The notes beneath the pieces are model-generated. The model was not told where the DNA came from and searched no databases. It saw nothing but the letters and a program-made list of their open reading frames with translations. DNA of 35,311 nucleotides from Bacteroidales bacterium (GTDB taxonomy: Bacteria; Bacteroidota; Bacteroidia; Bacteroidales; F082). The position numbers were made by a program, and so were the translations under genes. Shown piece after piece: positions 19,601-26,257 of this stretch. The DNA lies in NCBI GenBank assembly GCA_024400195.1, contig JAKSNC010000021.1, positions 1 through 35,311 of the forward strand, read 5' to 3'. Each line of letters starts with the position of its first letter. The stretch's first letter is position 1.

Positions 19601-20146
19601 CAGGGCGGATGCAACTTCACCGTCAACTGCGGCGGCTCGCCTATCAGCGATTTCGACCCCGTTGAAGACCTCGCATCAGATGTTGACAGCGACAACGGAA
19701 TCGTCACTCTGACATGGACGGCACCAGAAAACGCCATCAGCTATGCAATCACACGTAACGGCATCGCCCTCGGAGAAACTGAAGAGACAAGTTATGTTGA
19801 CGATGTTCCACAAAGCGGCAACTACACATACGGTATAACAGCAGTTTACGCCGGCGGTGTCTCAATACCGACGACGATTGTTGTCACCGTTCCAAGTGGA
19901 GTCGGTATCGACGAGAACGAAGTCGAGTTCAGCGTTTATCCTAATCCGGCCAACGATGTCATCTACGTCAATGCTGGAACTGCCGAAGTTGAATACGGCA
20001 TTTTCAACAGCATCGGTCAGATGGTGATGAGCGGCAAGGCACAAGGACTCACGCATATCAACGTCAGCGAGCTGAGCAACGGACTGTACATCATCAGACT
20101 CTGCAGCAGCAACAACGTCAAGGCGATGAGAATCACCATAAAGTAA
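16697..20146 (+). CDS. Gingipain-family (C25) cysteine protease, Rgp-like, T9SS substrate
   Basis: 1149 residues. Signal peptide about 1-19, propeptide to about 235 (with VPYTYGEMYGKDAFYPAEQA), catalytic domain about 238-576, Ig-like domain to about 660, two CARDB-like domains (675-775, 773-887), DEYGDGWNGSKLHIVY module (892-980), FN3 (985-1070) and T9SS sorting domain (1078-1149). The catalytic domain matches Arg-gingipain, not Kgp: DHYPEVFIGRFSAET, YCNHGSQDSWG (His443), SVACLNGQF (Cys476; 33 apart, as RgpB His211/Cys244), CFAEAWMRA, GQDEM, DTWILFGDPSLMVRT. Asp392 in YGEDDYEH aligns with the Arg-selecting Asp163 of RgpB. The residue matching Glu152 seems to be lost (GYIGAGSGH). Predicted Arg-specific secreted protease; expression may depend on reading through the hairpin just upstream. 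Confidence 0.92.
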   Translation: MKKTFLTLIFAAMSILTFGQKWTAMGSDTPSQPQVRLISSDEKQIVVNFSLEGFNATRVETPNGIQNIITVPEMATSLIAGEPNLPHFPIPALIGDKAEMGVKVTDVQYTDFNIEVAPSKGNISRQIDPETVPYTYGEMYGKDAFYPAEQAYLESPYIVRDFRGQNIVVRPFAYNPVTKTLRVYTNMTITMAKVSDNGENQKSARKSNIIKTTSEYKAAYERRFINFETASKVYPYVEDNGEMLVICADQFVNGMMPLVNWKNISGRPTTIVSVTEAGGNSDTGLKNYIKSVYDDPDRNLAYVLFVGDYNHITPHALSGERSDNWFGQLEGTDHYPEVFIGRFSAETDEHIATQVNKVLYYERDLQSNVTWVDKGMGIGYIGAGSGHYGEDDYEHIDLIRDTLEHYTYSHVTEHHGGYGGDASTTTISATINQGISIINYCNHGSQDSWGVAGYSSSNVHALVNDNMLPIVWSVACLNGQFNYGSECFAEAWMRATNNSTGTPTGAIGGMFSWMSQPWQPPMYGQDEMVDILTEWNHADQYNHTLAGASLNGNMNVIDKSGDTECHDTWILFGDPSLMVRTANPTEMNVTINPSTLLIGMTELGVTVDADYAIATLSLDGEVLSSIKLVGGEGTLEFEPLTTVGNAELVIMGYNRVTYDEEVEIIPADGAFVTVNGFTPNFAPVNQETNMSMSFKNVGTDPTSGNTEVVLTCEDSRMQIINGTANLNVMQGNEVVTLDNAFSFIVAEGVEDGTKFTINVTMTCGSDVWNGKAVITAGQAILAFDQFMSPAGFVPGQTVTVAASFKNIGHYMATNAAATIASTSQYVTIAEDTKTLGTIAPDGVATAVFTITIDETCPETEVLPFTFNATADGGLTAEGSGSLKNSCNVLFVLNDEYGDGWNGSKLHIVYDDGTPAEDITLDNGNTGTFTREIGNNVHVTVTFLAGSWSYECTYVIKYEDGTVIHEENNQGGCNFTVNCGGSPISDFDPVEDLASDVDSDNGIVTLTWTAPENAISYAITRNGIALGETEETSYVDDVPQSGNYTYGITAVYAGGVSIPTTIVVTVPSGVGIDENEVEFSVYPNPANDVIYVNAGTAEVEYGIFNSIGQMVMSGKAQGLTHINVSELSNGLYIIRLCSSNNVKAMRITIK

Positions 20147-20176
20147 CGAACCTAACACGCTGATTATACAGCATTT

Positions 20177-20220
20177 TAATAAGAGAGACGCGGCATGCCG
20201 CGTCTCTCTTATTATTTTTT
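20177..20220 (+). terminator. 38-bp perfect palindrome followed by T run
   Basis: A perfect palindrome spans 20177-20214, centred on GGCATGCC, with outer arms TAATAAGAGAGACG and CGTCTCTCTTATTA, followed by a T run from 20215. It terminates the Rgp-like gene. The GAGACG...CGTCTC arms match those of the hairpin at 7503-7530. Confidence 0.8.
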
Positions 20221-20242
20221 TTACTTTTTTTTCATTTTTTTC

Positions 20243-20272
20243 TTGACAATTAAAAATATTGTCGTACCTTTG
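20243..20272 (+). promoter_or_regulatory. Promoter of the ABC/GntR/DUF5686 operon
   Basis: TTGAC at 20243-20247 and TACCTTTG at 20265-20272 (TAnnTTTG) are separated by 19 nt after the TTG. A repressor-type palindrome starts at the next base. Confidence 0.75.
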
Positions 20273-20298
20273 TAGTGTATTAGTTAACTATTACACTA
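20273..20298. promoter_or_regulatory. 26-bp operator palindrome for the YtrA-type GntR repressor
   Basis: TAGTGTA (20273-20279) and TACACTA (20292-20298) flank a perfect TAGTTAACTA centre (20281-20290). The only break in the 26-bp symmetry is a T-T at 20280/20291. It sits immediately after the -7 element, over the expected transcription start, where bound repressor would block initiation. GTGTA...TACAC half-sites are typical of YtrA-subfamily GntR operators, and such a regulator is encoded at 22008 in the same operon, so autoregulation is the natural reading. Confidence 0.75.
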
Positions 20299-20319
20299 AA
20301 ATAATAAAAAAGGTACAAT

Positions 20320-21144
20320 ATGATTAAAATCAGTGATTTGAACTTTAGCTACGACAAAACGAAAGTCTTCAAAAACATCAGCCTCGACTTTGAGAAAGGC
20401 AACATCTACGGCCTTTTGGGTGAAAACGGCGTCGGTAAGACGACACTGCTGAAAATCATCTGCGGCCTCCAACGCCCCGACTACGGCATCTGCACCGTTG
20501 ACGAACACACGCCTTCCGACAGGAAACCCGATTTCCTCGAAAACATCTTCTTCCTCCCCGAAGTGGTGATGACGCCCGACACGACGCCGGAAAAATTCGC
20601 CGAAAGAACAGGTGCCTTCTATCATAAGTTCGACATCGACTTCTTCAACCAGTTGGCGGCAGAGATGGAAATCGACCCGAAACGCAAATTCGCGACGCTG
20701 TCTTACGGACAACAGAAGAAAGCCTTCATCGCGATGGCGATTTCACTCAGGACCGACTACCTGCTTTTAGACGAGCCAACCAACGGCCTCGACATTCCGT
20801 CGAAAGCCCTTTTCAGACAGATTATAGCACGCCACTGCACCGACGACACGACCATAATCATCTCGACACATCAGGTGAAAGACGTGGAAAACCTCATCGA
20901 CCCAATCGTCATCCTCGACCACGACGACATTCTCCTCAAGGCAGGCATCAACGAGATTGCCGATAAACTCCGTTTCGCCTACGGCACCGAAAAAGCCGAC
21001 GACGCACTCTACACCGAGATGCTGCCGGGCGGCTTCCTCAACGTAACTCTTAACACAGAAGGCGTTGAAAGTCAAGTGAATATAGAAGGACTTTTTAACG
21101 CCGTGATGAAAAACAAGAAAGCAATAAAGGAACTTTTCAACTAA
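20320..21144 (+). CDS. ABC transporter ATP-binding protein
   Basis: 274 residues, complete. Walker A is GENGVGKTT (about 35-43), the ABC signature is LSYGQQKKAF (about 127-136), Walker B is YLLLDEPTNGLD with the catalytic Glu, and the switch His is in IIISTHQV. It is the cytoplasmic ATPase of an ABC-2-type system of the sort regulated by YtrA-like GntR proteins. The last ~70 residues are a divergent C-terminal extension. It is the first gene behind the promoter and operator, 12 nt ahead of the membrane protein it probably partners. The substrate is unknown; related systems respond to cell-envelope-active compounds. Confidence 0.92.
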   Translation: MIKISDLNFSYDKTKVFKNISLDFEKGNIYGLLGENGVGKTTLLKIICGLQRPDYGICTVDEHTPSDRKPDFLENIFFLPEVVMTPDTTPEKFAERTGAFYHKFDIDFFNQLAAEMEIDPKRKFATLSYGQQKKAFIAMAISLRTDYLLLDEPTNGLDIPSKALFRQIIARHCTDDTTIIISTHQVKDVENLIDPIVILDHDDILLKAGINEIADKLRFAYGTEKADDALYTEMLPGGFLNVTLNTEGVESQVNIEGLFNAVMKNKKAIKELFN

Positions 21145-21156
21145 AGACATTAAGCC

Positions 21157-22002
21157 ATGAACAACATATTCAACATAAAGAGATTCGAAAAAGTGTTCGG
21201 CAACGACGCGTCAGACTTCTTCCCAAAATTCGGCGGATTCCTCATCGTATTGTGGGCTATTCCAATAATTATCTGGATTTTCACATTACTAAATATCGAC
21301 GATTCGCCAATCAAACCGACATTTAGATACAGCTTCATACTTTTGCTGTGCTCATTCTCGTGCCTGCTTGTTCCGGCAAGGCTCTACCGCCACATCAACG
21401 ACCCGAAAAAAGGCATAGAGTTCGCCATGACGCCGGCGTCTTCGTTTGAGAAATTCCTCAGCATGACACTCTTCTGCGCTGTGATAACGCCTGCCATATA
21501 CTTTATCGGAGCATACGTCATCGACATCATTCTCAGCATTATACCAAATTCGCCTTACAACGAATACATTTGGCACAAAGACGTGATAGTCAATAATTAT
21601 AACGGCAATCAACTATATTTATCGGTAGCAGCTAAAAGTATCAAATTCGGCTTTTTTTTAAAACTCTTTAACAAACTGACGGGTTGCTTAATGACAGCGT
21701 CAATTTTTATGCTCGGAAACGCCATCTTCAAGAAACGCAAGACTTCAAAGACAATCGGAATACTCGTGCTTTTTGTCTTTATCGCGACGACAATCATAAT
21801 AACGACTGCTATGAGCGAACGTTTTGATGAATTTATGTCGCCCATTGTCGAAAGGTTAGACGATATGCCTGAAGAAGAGAGAACGTTGTGGTTTGCCTCT
21901 AAAGTAAGACTCCTGATTAACTATAGTCTCATCTCCAAACTGTTGGTTTCGGCGGTATTCCTGTTCTTTACGTACCGCAAAGTAAAAACACAAAGATATT
22001 GA
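21157..22002 (+). CDS. Integral membrane protein, likely ABC permease partner
   Basis: 281 residues with about six hydrophobic helices: near 26-46 (FLIVLWAIPIIIWIF), 58-77 (FILLLCSFSCLLV), 102-128, 165-190, 197-217 (IGILVLFVFIATTIIITTA) and 252-275. No family signature beyond its topology is recognised. The position directly after the ATPase and before the GntR regulator supports the role of the membrane half of an ABC exporter in the inner membrane. A short polar N terminus (MNNIFNIKRFEKVFGND) is typical of Bacteroidota permeases of this context. Confidence 0.8.
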   Translation: MNNIFNIKRFEKVFGNDASDFFPKFGGFLIVLWAIPIIIWIFTLLNIDDSPIKPTFRYSFILLLCSFSCLLVPARLYRHINDPKKGIEFAMTPASSFEKFLSMTLFCAVITPAIYFIGAYVIDIILSIIPNSPYNEYIWHKDVIVNNYNGNQLYLSVAAKSIKFGFFLKLFNKLTGCLMTASIFMLGNAIFKKRKTSKTIGILVLFVFIATTIIITTAMSERFDEFMSPIVERLDDMPEEERTLWFASKVRLLINYSLISKLLVSAVFLFFTYRKVKTQRY

Positions 22003-22007
22003 TTATC

Positions 22008-22352
22008 ATGGACTTCAATGGAAACAAGCCGATTTATCTCCAGATATGCGAACATATCTTTGAGAGAATTATAAGCGGAGAACTTAAAGCCGACAGTAAG
22101 ATATTGTCTGTCAGGGAGTTAGGAATCGAATTGGGCGTAAATCCCAACACGGTTATGCGCTCATACGAAAATCTTCAGGAATCAGGCGTAATCTACAACA
22201 AGCGCGGCATAGGCTTCTTCATCTCCGAGAAAGCCGGGGAAATCGCCGTCAGCAAGATGAAGGAGGAATTTCTCAATCAGGAAATGCCAATCATCGCGAA
22301 GAAGATGAAACTATTGAATATCAATATCGAAGACTTAAAACAATATTTTTAA
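22008..22352 (+). CDS. GntR family transcriptional regulator, YtrA subfamily
   Basis: 114 residues from the ATG at 22008. A frame extending to a TTG at 21999 overlaps the permease stop and adds only MII, so the ATG is preferred. The winged-helix domain is clear: KPIYLQICEHIFERIISGEL, then SVRELGIELGVNPNTVMRSY (recognition helix) and a wing, VIYNKRGIGFFI. The short C-terminal tail of about 40 residues, without a ligand-binding domain, is typical of YtrA-type regulators. These repress the ABC operon they belong to. The matching operator is at 20273-20298. It sits 5 nt after the permease gene and 6 nt before the DUF5686 gene. Confidence 0.92.
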   Translation: MDFNGNKPIYLQICEHIFERIISGELKADSKILSVRELGIELGVNPNTVMRSYENLQESGVIYNKRGIGFFISEKAGEIAVSKMKEEFLNQEMPIIAKKMKLLNINIEDLKQYF

Positions 22353-22358
22353 TCCACT

Positions 22359-24734
22359 ATGAAGAATTTTCTCAAACATACTTTGATAATCGCCTTGAAT
22401 ATGATGGTTTTGTGTGGAAACGCACAGAACTATCATATCGAAGGCACCGTAACCGATTCATTAACAAGGAAGAGTCTTGCCTTCGTCAACATCACGATAA
22501 ACAACGACGGGCATCTCGGGACGACGACCGACATCGACGGCAACTTCACGATAAACAGCCGGACGGCCGTCAACACGCTGACTTTCTCGTACGTCGGCTA
22601 TTTCACGAAGACGATTGACGTAAGCAAATCCGACGGCAAAATCAGGGTTAAGATGAAACAGGACGACATCAGGCTTGACGAAGTCGTCGTCTTTGCAGGA
22701 GAAAACCCGGCGCACAGAATCATCGACAGCGTCGTCGCGAACCGTAAGCGCAACAATCCGAGCAGCTTTCCCTCCTACTCCTACATCGCCTATGAAAGAT
22801 TTGTCGTCCGCCCCGACACGCTGAGCACTGGAGCCGACACGTCATCAAGGAGCAAAAAGTTTGCATCTGAAGTGAAGGCACTTGTCGATACCTGCGACTT
22901 TTTCATTATGGAGACAGTCTCCGAGAAGCTTCACAAAGGTTCCAAAGACAGAAAAAACATCCTCGCGACATACACTTCGGGAATGAAGGAACCGTTTTTC
23001 CTCTATATGGTTGACAACTTCCAAAGCATTGATTTCTATAGTGATTTCATATCCATCTTGAATAAAAAATACGTCAATCCGATTAGTTCGGGAAGCAAGT
23101 CGAAATATTTCTTCACGCTTGAAGACATCATTCCGGTCGATGACACGACACGCCGCGATTCGATATACGTCATCTCGTTTCATCCGAAAAAAAACACTAA
23201 TTTCAGCGGTATGACGGGCGTAATGTCGATTCATTCCGACGGCTGGGCGATTTTCAACGTCAAGGCGGGACCTGCGGAAGACGACAAACCGTTGGATATA
23301 GCCATCATGATACAGCAGATTTACGAAAAGGCGGAAGGAAAATACTGGTTCCCGAAACAATATAATATCGACATTCCCTTGGGAAGCCTCGAAAGCACAA
23401 CCATTGGCGACAGCCTGAACCGTAGTACATCGCGTGTTATATTAGGCGTAGGCAGAAGTTCCATCCATCATCTACAGATAAATCCCGACATCGACGATGC
23501 CAAATTCAACAATCTGTCAATCGACGTAAAATCGGACGCGCACAAAAAATCGGACGAATTTTGGAGCCAATATCGTCCGGAAGACATCGCGAAACGCATA
23601 TCAAACACCGAAATGCTTTTAGACACAGTCATGGAAGACGCCGGTTTCACTTTGGACGATGTTGCATATCATCTTACTACTGTGGCAAAAGATCATGGAA
23701 TCTCATTTGGAAAAATCAACCTCGACCTGAACAAAGTGCTTAATTACAACATCGGCAACAAGTTTTATTTGGGGGCGGGATTCAACACGAACCGGCGTTT
23801 CTCAAAGACAATCGGGCTGAGCGTCTATGGCGGTTACTGGTTCGGGGCGAAGGAGGCGAATTTCGGAGCCGCCTTCAACGCGCGTCTCAACAAGGAACAC
23901 GACATGAGAATCAAGGTCGCCGGCGACTACAAATTTCAACGTTTCGGCAGTTACGGCTTCGATTCAAATCAATCGATACTGAACTATAAAAAATTCTACA
24001 TCGATGCCACTACGCTCAACAAAGTCGTGACAGCCGAATACTCGACATACTTCGGAAGAAATTTTCAGGGTTTCGCAACGTTTGGTTATGGCGACTGGGA
24101 CACAACACGCGTCAGCAGTTTGGAGTTGAGACTGAGGATTTCCTTCAAGGAGAAATTTATGAACGGCACATCTGGACTGAAGTCACTCGGCACTGATTAT
24201 CCGATTATCTGGCTTTCGTACGAGAAAGGCTTTTCCGACGTTTTTGAAAGCGAATGCAGTTACGACAGGCTTCAGCTGCAGGTCAGCGACGACTGGGACA
24301 TCAAGTATTTCGGCAAGACGAGCGTTATGCTTCAGGCCGGTTATCTCATTGACGACGCACCGTATTTCAAGCACTTCAACATCTTCGGCTCGATGGCTCG
24401 CTTCGGTGTTTATTCCGAAGGCACTTTCGCCACGATGGAGCCCGACGAGTTCCTCTGCACCGAGTTCGCCGCGCTGTTCTTTAAGCACAACTTCGGACAA
24501 CTTTTGTTCAAAACGGAGCATTTCAAGCCCGAGTTCAGCATCGTGACGAACATCTGCTTCGGAAATCCGAGTTTAGACAAAGGTTTTTACGAAAGCGGCC
24601 TATTGATAGATAACATTTTAAGTTCGCCGATAACGAAAATGGGATTCGGTGTGATATACCGATACGGGCCCTATTCGCGTGAAAAAACGATAGACAACTT
24701 CGGCTTCAAAGTCAGCGCGGCATTCACGTTGTAA
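22359..24734 (+). CDS. CarboxypepD_reg-like / DUF5686 outer-membrane protein
   Basis: 791 residues. Signal peptide about 1-22 (ends GNAQ). An N-terminal carboxypeptidase-regulatory-like beta domain follows (IEGTVTDSLTRKSLAFVNI, then FTFSYVGY-type motif), about 25-112, ending DIRLDEVVV. The next region (AHRIIDSVVANRKRNNP) and the long beta-rich C-terminal half, ending in Phe-Thr-Leu, are those of the DUF5686 family. A beta-barrel anchored in the outer membrane is likely. It lies only 6 nt after the GntR gene, so it should be the fourth gene of the YtrA-controlled operon, an uncommon passenger. Its last 112 bp occur a second time at 26080-26191. The role is unknown; surface or envelope function is inferred. 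Confidence 0.88.
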   Translation: MKNFLKHTLIIALNMMVLCGNAQNYHIEGTVTDSLTRKSLAFVNITINNDGHLGTTTDIDGNFTINSRTAVNTLTFSYVGYFTKTIDVSKSDGKIRVKMKQDDIRLDEVVVFAGENPAHRIIDSVVANRKRNNPSSFPSYSYIAYERFVVRPDTLSTGADTSSRSKKFASEVKALVDTCDFFIMETVSEKLHKGSKDRKNILATYTSGMKEPFFLYMVDNFQSIDFYSDFISILNKKYVNPISSGSKSKYFFTLEDIIPVDDTTRRDSIYVISFHPKKNTNFSGMTGVMSIHSDGWAIFNVKAGPAEDDKPLDIAIMIQQIYEKAEGKYWFPKQYNIDIPLGSLESTTIGDSLNRSTSRVILGVGRSSIHHLQINPDIDDAKFNNLSIDVKSDAHKKSDEFWSQYRPEDIAKRISNTEMLLDTVMEDAGFTLDDVAYHLTTVAKDHGISFGKINLDLNKVLNYNIGNKFYLGAGFNTNRRFSKTIGLSVYGGYWFGAKEANFGAAFNARLNKEHDMRIKVAGDYKFQRFGSYGFDSNQSILNYKKFYIDATTLNKVVTAEYSTYFGRNFQGFATFGYGDWDTTRVSSLELRLRISFKEKFMNGTSGLKSLGTDYPIIWLSYEKGFSDVFESECSYDRLQLQVSDDWDIKYFGKTSVMLQAGYLIDDAPYFKHFNIFGSMARFGVYSEGTFATMEPDEFLCTEFAALFFKHNFGQLLFKTEHFKPEFSIVTNICFGNPSLDKGFYESGLLIDNILSSPITKMGFGVIYRYGPYSREKTIDNFGFKVSAAFTL
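24623..24734 (+). repeat. Left copy of a 112-bp direct repeat (3' end of DUF5686 gene)
   Basis: Positions 24623-24734 (TTCGCCGATAACGAAA to the TAA stop) recur at 26080-26191 with 7 differences in 112 bases by eye and no gaps. The similarity ends within a few bases of the stop codon. The two copies flank the ATPase/DUF4143 gene. Confidence 0.9.
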
Positions 24735-24835
24735 AAACTATCGGGAAAGAAATTTTTTCTGAAAAGATATGACGAATATTAATAACCATTGCACATGGTA
24801 GTGTTGTTGCACCGTCAAATTGGATTCAGCATGAA

Positions 24836-25990
24836 TTATTCAAAATTACATTTCAAAAAATTGGAATAATTATACAGACCGCCATAAAAAACGTCCCGTT
24901 CAGCATCCCCTGAATATATCACCCGTGTCGAGCGGATTGACTCTCCATATATTTTGCGCAAATAATCGAGTCCTCCATAAAACGAAGTGTTATCTTGTTG
25001 AGCAACCTTTATTTCAAATGCATCCACGTTCATTCCGTCTTCTTTCAACAAGTCAACCTCTTTTTTATTGTCACGATAAAAATAGAGAGAGGAATTCAAA
25101 TTAAAGTTGAATTGATGTTTCATGAAATCACACACCACCAAATTCTCAAACACCGCTCCCCTCATTGGATGCGTATTTAATTCCTGTGGGTTTCTGATGC
25201 CCAAAAGAAAGCAGACCAAGCCGGTATCATAGAAATATATTTTCGGAGCTTTAATAAGTCGCTTTCCTATATTTCTGAAATAAGGAGGTAACAGGAAGGC
25301 GACGTAGGATGTTTCCAACACACTAATCCATTGCTGAATAGTGGCTACCGATACTCCGACATCATTCGCTATATTTTGTGCATTTAACTCCGACCCGACC
25401 CGCGCGGCGAGTAACAAAATAAAACGTCTGAACTGATTAAGGTTTTTCAGTGAAATAACATCAGTCACATCACGTTGAAGATATGTCTGATAATAAGCCT
25501 TATACACATCTGTCGGATTTATTTTTTCGCTCCACACGGCAGGAAAGAACCCTTTCCACATATATTCATCAGCAGACAACGTCCCCTCTTCACTGAGTTC
25601 GTGCATTGACAAAGGCAACAATGTATGGACAATGGTTCTGCCGGCTAAAGACTGCTTCACTTTTCGTAATAAAGCCACATTGCTGCTTCCTGTAAGGATA
25701 TACCGGCGTGATTTATCTTCATCAACAGCTACTTGCACGGCAGAAAAGATTTCAGGCAGATTTTGAGCCTCATCAATGATGATTCCCTGAGAATGGTTGC
25801 GCACGAAATTCATAATATCCGTGGCGATTTCCTCTCGTGTAATAGGATTCTCAAGGTTAACATACTCATAGTTTGGAAACGCCATTTTACACAATGTCGT
25901 CTTGCCGGATTGACGCGGACCTGTGATTGTTTGGACCGGGAATGTCTTGTTCAATCTCAAAAGTTCACTTTGTAAGTCTCTAATATACAT
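24836..25990 (-). CDS. ATP-binding protein with DUF4143 (AAA_14 family)
   Basis: 384 residues. Walker A is GPRQSGKTTLCK (about 24-35), Walker B is GIIIDEAQNLPE, and sensor-like ILTGSSN follows. A winged-helix-like region (NAQNIANDVGVSVATIQQWI) leads into the DUF4143 domain with FLLPPYFRNIGKRLIKAPKIYFYDTGL. The C terminus, VDLLKE followed by FEIK, resembles a PD-(D/E)XK-type nuclease fold. Length and architecture are complete for this family, which is abundant and patchily distributed in Bacteroidales. Function is not settled. It is oriented against its neighbours, has its own -7 element, and lies exactly between two copies of the DUF5686 gene end, so it looks like an inserted gene. By eye it is more AT-rich than its neighbours. 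Confidence 0.92.
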   Translation of the reverse strand: MYIRDLQSELLRLNKTFPVQTITGPRQSGKTTLCKMAFPNYEYVNLENPITREEIATDIMNFVRNHSQGIIIDEAQNLPEIFSAVQVAVDEDKSRRYILTGSSNVALLRKVKQSLAGRTIVHTLLPLSMHELSEEGTLSADEYMWKGFFPAVWSEKINPTDVYKAYYQTYLQRDVTDVISLKNLNQFRRFILLLAARVGSELNAQNIANDVGVSVATIQQWISVLETSYVAFLLPPYFRNIGKRLIKAPKIYFYDTGLVCFLLGIRNPQELNTHPMRGAVFENLVVCDFMKHQFNFNLNSSLYFYRDNKKEVDLLKEDGMNVDAFEIKVAQQDNTSFYGGLDYLRKIYGESIRSTRVIYSGDAERDVFYGGLYNYSNFLKCNFE

Positions 25991-26042
25991 TACTTTATAT
26001 TATTTTAGTACGGATTTATAGTTACTGTCTAATTTCGTACCG

Positions 26043-26050
26043 CAAAGGTA
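26043..26050 (-). promoter_or_regulatory. -7 element for the ATPase/DUF4143 gene
   Basis: On the minus strand the sequence reads TACCTTTG, an exact TAnnTTTG, about 52 nt upstream of the ATG at 25990. No clear TTTG is seen at -33. Confidence 0.5.
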
Positions 26051-26079
26051 CAATATTTTTTATACATGGAAAAATATAT

Positions 26080-26191
26080 TTCGCCGATAACGAAAGTCGG
26101 ATTCGGCGTGATATACCGATATGGGCCCTATTCGCGTGAAAAAACGATAGATAACTTCGGTTTCAAAGTCAGCGCGGCGTTCACGTTGTAA
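26080..26191 (+). pseudogene. Detached duplicate of the DUF5686 gene 3' end
   Basis: A 112-bp remnant, about 94% identical to 24623-24734 and still in frame to a TAA stop. Five of the six altered codons are synonymous (for example GGT/GGC, TAC/TAT, GAC/GAT) and one changes Met to Val. There is no start codon context or upstream coding sequence, so it is not expressed as a protein. The substitution pattern suggests that it diverged while part of a functional gene, not by decay in place. Confidence 0.88.
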
Positions 26192-26218
26192 ATAAGTTTT
26201 TAGTGCGATGATTTTTCT

Positions 26219-26226
26219 TATCTTTG
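26219..26226 (+). promoter_or_regulatory. -7 element for the ROK kinase/GH92 pair
   Basis: TATCTTTG matches TAnnTTTG, 31 nt before the ATG at 26258. It lies just downstream of the detached gene remnant, so the promoter was preserved on that side of the insertion. Confidence 0.55.
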
Positions 26227-26257
26227 CGAGAAGATAACAAATCCTAAATTAAAAGAT

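Noticed and set aside
24735-26079. Insertion sequence or transposon around the ATPase gene
   Set aside because: No transposase, no terminal inverted repeats and the flanking repeat is far too long for a target-site duplication; described instead as an insertion with a duplicated gene end.
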